NCBI GenBank assembly: GCA_965198025.1
Contig: OZ240237.1
Span: forward strand, 1,612,001 to 1,676,000
Length of the DNA: 64,000 nt
Source of the DNA: CAYWWM01 sp965198025
GTDB taxonomy: Bacteria > Acidobacteriota > Terriglobia > 2-12-FULL-54-10
Direction of reading: 5' to 3'
Notes under the pieces: generated by a model
Told to the model about the DNA's origin: nothing
Database searches by the model: none
Seen by the model: the letters and a program-made list of their open reading frames with translations, nothing else
Position numbers and translations under genes: made by a program
Part shown: piece by piece, positions 60,445-64,000 of the stretch
Numbering within the stretch: position 1 is the stretch's first letter
Layout: every line of letters starts with the position of its first letter

Positions 60445-61254
60445 ATGCAGCTATTGTGGCTTCGAGTAGCACTTGCCTTGTATTCGCTTGGTTTGCTCCA
60501 CAGCATCCTCACCGTGGTCGGCCGGAAGCAGCGTGTGTTTCGAGTTGCCCTCGGAGCGATTTCGCTGGGAGCCGTGTTCCACCTCGTTGCGCTGGTGGAA
60601 GATGGGCTGACAACACGGCATTTCCCCGTCACCACGCTGCAGGAAGCTACCTCTCTAGCCGCATTTCTGCTGGCGAGCTCGTTCCTGCTGGTCTACTGGC
60701 GGTATCGTTTTCGTTCGATCAGCGTCTTTGTGTTTCCGCTGATTTTTGTATTGACGTTTGCGGCCGCCGTGGACCGCGGCGAGACATTGGCCGGAAATCC
60801 CCTGTTGCAAACCACGTGGCTTTACATCCACGTGTCGCTGATCGTTCTGGGATACACGGCCTTATTCCTTACGTTCGTCGCGGGTGTGATGTATCTGATC
60901 CAGGAGCGCGAGCTGAAATCGAAAAAGCCTCGGGCCTTTTATCATCGCCTGCCGCCGCTTGAAACGATCGACGATCTTGCCTACAAGTCGCTCAGCATCG
61001 GCTTTCCATTTATTACGCTTGGGATCATTAGCGGCGGATTGTGGGCCAGCTCGGTATGGGGACCGGCCTGGCCGCTGGATCCAAAGATCGCTTTGTCATT
61101 CATGACCTGGCTGATCTATTTGTCCTTGTTGTTCGCGCGCTGGTCGGTGGGCTGGAGGGGCCGCAAGGCCGCCTATTTTGCTATCGTGGGCTTCCTGGCC
61201 ATGCTCGTCACTTGGGGAACTAATTCGGGTCTCCACTCGTTCGTTTCGCCGTGA
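60445..61254 (+). CDS. HemX/CcsA-type cytochrome c assembly membrane protein
   Basis: 269 aa with about eight hydrophobic segments. The family region SVWGPAWPLDPKIALSFMTWLIYLSLLFA is a weakened form of the tryptophan-rich heme-handling WWD motif of CcsA. Members placed before hemA are called HemX and may affect HemA level or handle heme. ATG 60445 is chosen since the promoter -10 lies upstream of it at 60412; codons nearer the promoter could not be translated. Confidence 0.8.
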   Translation: MQLLWLRVALALYSLGLLHSILTVVGRKQRVFRVALGAISLGAVFHLVALVEDGLTTRHFPVTTLQEATSLAAFLLASSFLLVYWRYRFRSISVFVFPLIFVLTFAAAVDRGETLAGNPLLQTTWLYIHVSLIVLGYTALFLTFVAGVMYLIQERELKSKKPRAFYHRLPPLETIDDLAYKSLSIGFPFITLGIISGGLWASSVWGPAWPLDPKIALSFMTWLIYLSLLFARWSVGWRGRKAAYFAIVGFLAMLVTWGTNSGLHSFVSP

Positions 61255-61281
61255 GCTTTTGGGAAGAGGCAGTTAGCACCC

Positions 61282-62550
61282 ATGAACTTTTGCTTGGTCG
61301 GCCTGAGCCACAAAACAGCCCCGGTCGAAGTGCGCGAACAGCTTGCGTTCCCGGATGAGGACCTACCTACGGCTCTGCGTGCTGCAACGGAGCTACCCGG
61401 TGTTTCGGAAGCGATCATCCTCTCCACATGCAACCGGGTCGAAATCCTGGCGCGCGCCGAAACCGATGACGGTAACATCGGTCCGGCTCTAGGCCGGTTT
61501 CTGGCCGAGTTCCGGCACCGCAATTTTACCGAGATCGAGCGCTATCTCTACGAGTACCGCCAGCGCGACGCCCTGCGGCACATCTTTCGTGTCGCATCGA
61601 GCCTGGATTCGATGGTCATCGGCGAATCCCAAATTCTGGGCCAGGTAAAATCGGCCTACACGATTGCGCGCGCCTGCGGCGCACTGGGGGGGACGCTTGA
61701 AGAAGTCCTCACGCGCTCCTTCGCAGTTGCCAAGCAGATTCGAACGGAAACCGGCATCGCCTCTTCCGCCGTTTCGGTCAGCTACGCCGCCGTTGAGCTG
61801 GCGAAGAAGATATTCGGATCGCTCGAAGGCAAACGCATTCTGTTGATCGGCGCCGGCAAGATGAGCGAACTGGCGGCCAAGCACCTCCTCCACAGCGGTG
61901 CAGCGGGAATATTCGTAGCCAACCGGACTACCGAACGAGCCCAGGAGCTCGCTACTACCCTCCAGGGACGGGCCGTTCCCTTCGACCAGATCCTCGAATA
62001 CGCCACCCAATGCGACATTCTGATCAGTTCTACCGCTGCCCCGGGATTCGTATTGCACAAAGCCGATACCCAGCAGGTCCTGGCAGATCGCCGCAACCGG
62101 CCGATCTTTCTGATCGATATCGCGGTCCCGCGTAACATCGATCCCGAAGCCAACAAGCTCGACAACCTGTTTCTCTACGACATTGACGATCTGCAGCAAG
62201 TCGTGAATACGAACCTCAAGGAGCGGCTGCGGGAGGCGCACCTCGGTGAGCAAATCGCCGAACAGGAAGTCGAACGGTTGCTCCGCCGCCTGAAGACCCT
62301 CGACGTCGTGCCGACCATCATTGATCTTCGAACACGTCTCGAGGAGATTCGCACTCAGGAACTTGCTCGCATGAATTCACGGCTTACCAGCTTGACCCCA
62401 CAACAACGGGAGGCGGTGGAGACCATAACGCGCGGCATGGTCAACAAGATTCTCCATCCTCCGGTCTCTCATTTGAAGACCTTTGCGCAGCAGCCCGATG
62501 GTCTGAAGCTGGTCGAGACCGTCCGGCGAATCTTTAATTTGAAACCATAG
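61282..62550 (+). CDS. hemA: Glutamyl-tRNA reductase
   Basis: 422 aa enzyme that starts C5 tetrapyrrole synthesis by reducing glutamyl-tRNA. VGLSHKTAPVEVREQLAF, the catalytic Cys in STCNRVEI near residue 52, GESQILGQVKSAY and the NADPH fold RILLIGAGKMSELAAKHL are intact, followed by the helical dimerisation domain. It depends on gltX product, which is also in this window. Confidence 0.96.
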   Translation: MNFCLVGLSHKTAPVEVREQLAFPDEDLPTALRAATELPGVSEAIILSTCNRVEILARAETDDGNIGPALGRFLAEFRHRNFTEIERYLYEYRQRDALRHIFRVASSLDSMVIGESQILGQVKSAYTIARACGALGGTLEEVLTRSFAVAKQIRTETGIASSAVSVSYAAVELAKKIFGSLEGKRILLIGAGKMSELAAKHLLHSGAAGIFVANRTTERAQELATTLQGRAVPFDQILEYATQCDILISSTAAPGFVLHKADTQQVLADRRNRPIFLIDIAVPRNIDPEANKLDNLFLYDIDDLQQVVNTNLKERLREAHLGEQIAEQEVERLLRRLKTLDVVPTIIDLRTRLEEIRTQELARMNSRLTSLTPQQREAVETITRGMVNKILHPPVSHLKTFAQQPDGLKLVETVRRIFNLKP

Positions 62551-62583
62551 GGCCTCTGCTTCACGCCCGCCCACCCGACTCCT

Positions 62584-63576
62584 TTGCACCACTCACCTTT
62601 TGTGCTTGCAACTCGCGGTTCACCCTTGGCACTCCGGCAGTCGCGCTGGGTTCAGGACGAACTCGAAAGGCTCTTCCCTGGACTTCCAGTTGAACTCCTC
62701 ATTCTCCGCACCACCGGCGACCGGGTCCGTACCGTTCCTCTCCCTGCGATCGGAGGGAAAGGTCTATTCACCAGGGAACTCGAGGATGCCTTGCAGGAAG
62801 GCCGTGCCCATTGTGCTGTCCACAGCTTAAAGGATCTGCCCACCGATCTTCCAACCGGACTGATGTTGGCATGCGTGCCACAGCGCGAAGACCCGCGCGA
62901 TGTGTGGATCAGCCGTGACGGCGCTCCACTGACGGGCCTTCCCGCCGATTCGCGCATCGGCACCAGCAGTCCCCGCCGGGCGGCTCAACTGCTGCGTCTT
63001 CGTCCGGACTTCGCGATCGCACCCTTACGCGGCAACCTGGGAACGCGGCTGCGAAAGCTCCAGGAGGTGGACATGGGCGCCATTGTTGTGGCTGCGGCCG
63101 GAATGCATCGCATGGGATTCACGGATCAGATCACGGAATACCTTTCCCCGGAGACTCTCTGTCCTGCTGTAGGACAGGGCGCGCTCGGGATTGAAGCGCG
63201 CGATTCCGACACGGAGACGCTCCAGTTGCTGGCTCAGCTCGAAGATCCCTGGTCCCGTGTGACAGCCACGGCCGAACGTTCCTTGCTCCAGCATCTCGGT
63301 GGAGGCTGCCAAGTCCCAATTGCTGCAAGCGCAACTCGCCAGGGCGACCGGCTTGCCCTGAAGGCTCTGGTCATCCGACCCGATGGCAAAGAAGCGGTCC
63401 AAACATCAAAACTGGGACCTCCGAGCGGAGCGGATCTGCACTACCAGGAAGCCATACGAATGGCTGAACACTTGGGACGCGAGGCGGCACAAAGTTTGCT
63501 ATCCCAAGGCGCCGGGCGCATCCTGGAGTCAATCCCTCGGGAACCATTGCCCTTCTCGCCTCCCCAGACTCCCTAA
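62584..63576 (+). CDS. hemC: Hydroxymethylbilane synthase
   Basis: 330 aa enzyme that joins four porphobilinogen units. LATRGSPLALRQSRWVQDEL, HSLKDLPTDLPTGL, and the cofactor-binding Cys in LQHLGGGCQVPIAA are diagnostic. The start is uncertain: TTG 62584 or GTG 62602; neither has a clear ribosome site. It follows hemA by 33 bases. Confidence 0.93.
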   Translation: MHHSPFVLATRGSPLALRQSRWVQDELERLFPGLPVELLILRTTGDRVRTVPLPAIGGKGLFTRELEDALQEGRAHCAVHSLKDLPTDLPTGLMLACVPQREDPRDVWISRDGAPLTGLPADSRIGTSSPRRAAQLLRLRPDFAIAPLRGNLGTRLRKLQEVDMGAIVVAAAGMHRMGFTDQITEYLSPETLCPAVGQGALGIEARDSDTETLQLLAQLEDPWSRVTATAERSLLQHLGGGCQVPIAASATRQGDRLALKALVIRPDGKEAVQTSKLGPPSGADLHYQEAIRMAEHLGREAAQSLLSQGAGRILESIPREPLPFSPPQTP

Positions 63577-63601
63577 CCAGGCTCTGAATCGCATCGTTTC
63601 T

Positions 63602-64000
63602 ATGAATTTCGCAGACTTTGACTATCATCTGCCGCTTGAGTTGATCGCCCAATACCCCGCTCGACGACGTGAAGACGCCCGGATGCTGGTCGTCAATCGA
63701 TCCGAGGGCCGCTTTCTCGATTCGGAATTCCGGCGCCTCCCGGAATTCCTGCGCCGGGAGGACGTTTTAGTGGTCAACAATTCCCGCGTACTGGCCGCCC
63801 GTCTCTTGGGCCGCCGCCTGGGAGTCCGCGCACGGACTCCTGGCAAGCGCAATCCCACTCACCGTGAACATCTCACCTCGCCGATCGAAGCGCTTCTCAT
63901 TCGCCCCTTGGCAGACGGAACCTGGGAAGCGCTGGTACGGCCCGGCCAGAAGATTCCGACCGGAGAGCGATTGTTCTTCGAAACAACGGACGGCAAGCCG
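63602..64000 (+). CDS. queA: S-adenosylmethionine:tRNA ribosyltransferase-isomerase QueA, partial
   Basis: First 133 codons of QueA, which builds the epoxy-cyclopentane ring of queuosine in tRNA using SAM. NFADFDYHLPLELIAQYPARRREDARMLVV and LRREDVLVVNNSRVLAARLLG match the family start; the sequence then enters the RPG-x-K stretch. The frame is open to the window end, so the gene is cut. It begins 25 bases after hemC. Confidence 0.92.
   Translation, partial: MNFADFDYHLPLELIAQYPARRREDARMLVVNRSEGRFLDSEFRRLPEFLRREDVLVVNNSRVLAARLLGRRLGVRARTPGKRNPTHREHLTSPIEALLIRPLADGTWEALVRPGQKIPTGERLFFETTDGKP

Noticed and set aside
1..64000. tRNA, rRNA, CRISPR arrays, prophage genes, intact transposases
   Set aside because: The intergenic spaces were read for tRNA T-loop patterns, spaced direct repeats and transposase text; none was found.

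Overview
The window is a GC-rich chromosomal segment from a Gram-negative bacterium (it carries lptE, the PssA/Psd phospholipid pathway and Tat- and Sec-exported proteins). My best guess is an acidobacterium of the Terriglobia/Koribacter type. That guess rests on several things together: a long complex I operon, the MqnA (futalosine) route to menaquinone, many degenerate palindromic repeats between genes, and a Tat-exported TPP enzyme. It is inference from gene content; no 16S gene is present. I found no tRNA, rRNA, CRISPR array or intact insertion sequence.

Layout. (1) 1-15054: NADH:quinone oxidoreductase (complex I) genes nuoA-C-D, then a 1.6 kb interruption holding a decayed toxin-antitoxin pair and a cytochrome P460-like gene, then a fused nuoE-nuoF gene, nuoG, H, J, K, L, M, N. 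nuoB is not in the operon; it lies at 50355-50918 beside a Rieske-type ferredoxin. nuoI is not in the window. (2) 15084-20020: a PaaK-type acyl-CoA ligase, a bifunctional homocysteine methyltransferase/MTHF reductase, and a frameshifted exported cytochrome c/beta-propeller gene. (3) 20042-23004: xseB, ispA, tlyA, nadK, closed by a clear intrinsic terminator. (4) 23549-29643, minus strand: holA, lptE, an Asd-like protein without the catalytic Cys, pssA, psd, a YdcH/DUF465 protein, a truncated rimI, and tsaB. (5) 29726-33415: trpS, scpA, scpB, rluB, a CoA-binding protein. (6) 33770-40984: MBL-fold hydrolase, two unknown genes, serS, a small basic protein, a 7Fe-type ferredoxin, a rhodanese, a class II aldolase, ccdA and a TlpA-like thioredoxin. 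(7) 41008-44719: gltX divergent from a stand-alone secY, then an exported unknown protein. (8) 45419-49453, minus strand: mqnA overlapped by an unusual radical SAM gene, then a ROK kinase and mutM. (9) 50031-53353, minus strand: Rieske ferredoxin, nuoB, a cupin, thiC, a DUF2203 protein. (10) 53546-64000: truA, the Tat/TPP enzyme, a cohesin-like exported protein, mutS (minus strand), and the hemX-hemA-hemC-queA run, with queA cut by the window end.

How it fits together. Respiration is the main theme: complex I, menaquinone synthesis (MqnA), cytochrome c maturation (CcdA, TlpA-like, HemX/CcsA-like) and early tetrapyrrole synthesis (HemA, HemC). The rest is housekeeping for translation, replication and repair, and the envelope. 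The most unusual observations are: nuoE and nuoF fused through a repeat-derived linker; a CX8CX2C radical SAM protein translationally coupled to mqnA; a Tat-targeted TPP enzyme with its catalytic residues intact; and several genes caught in decay (toxin-antitoxin pair, rimI, cytochrome c/propeller gene). Palindromic repeats recur across the intergenic regions and have also entered coding sequence.
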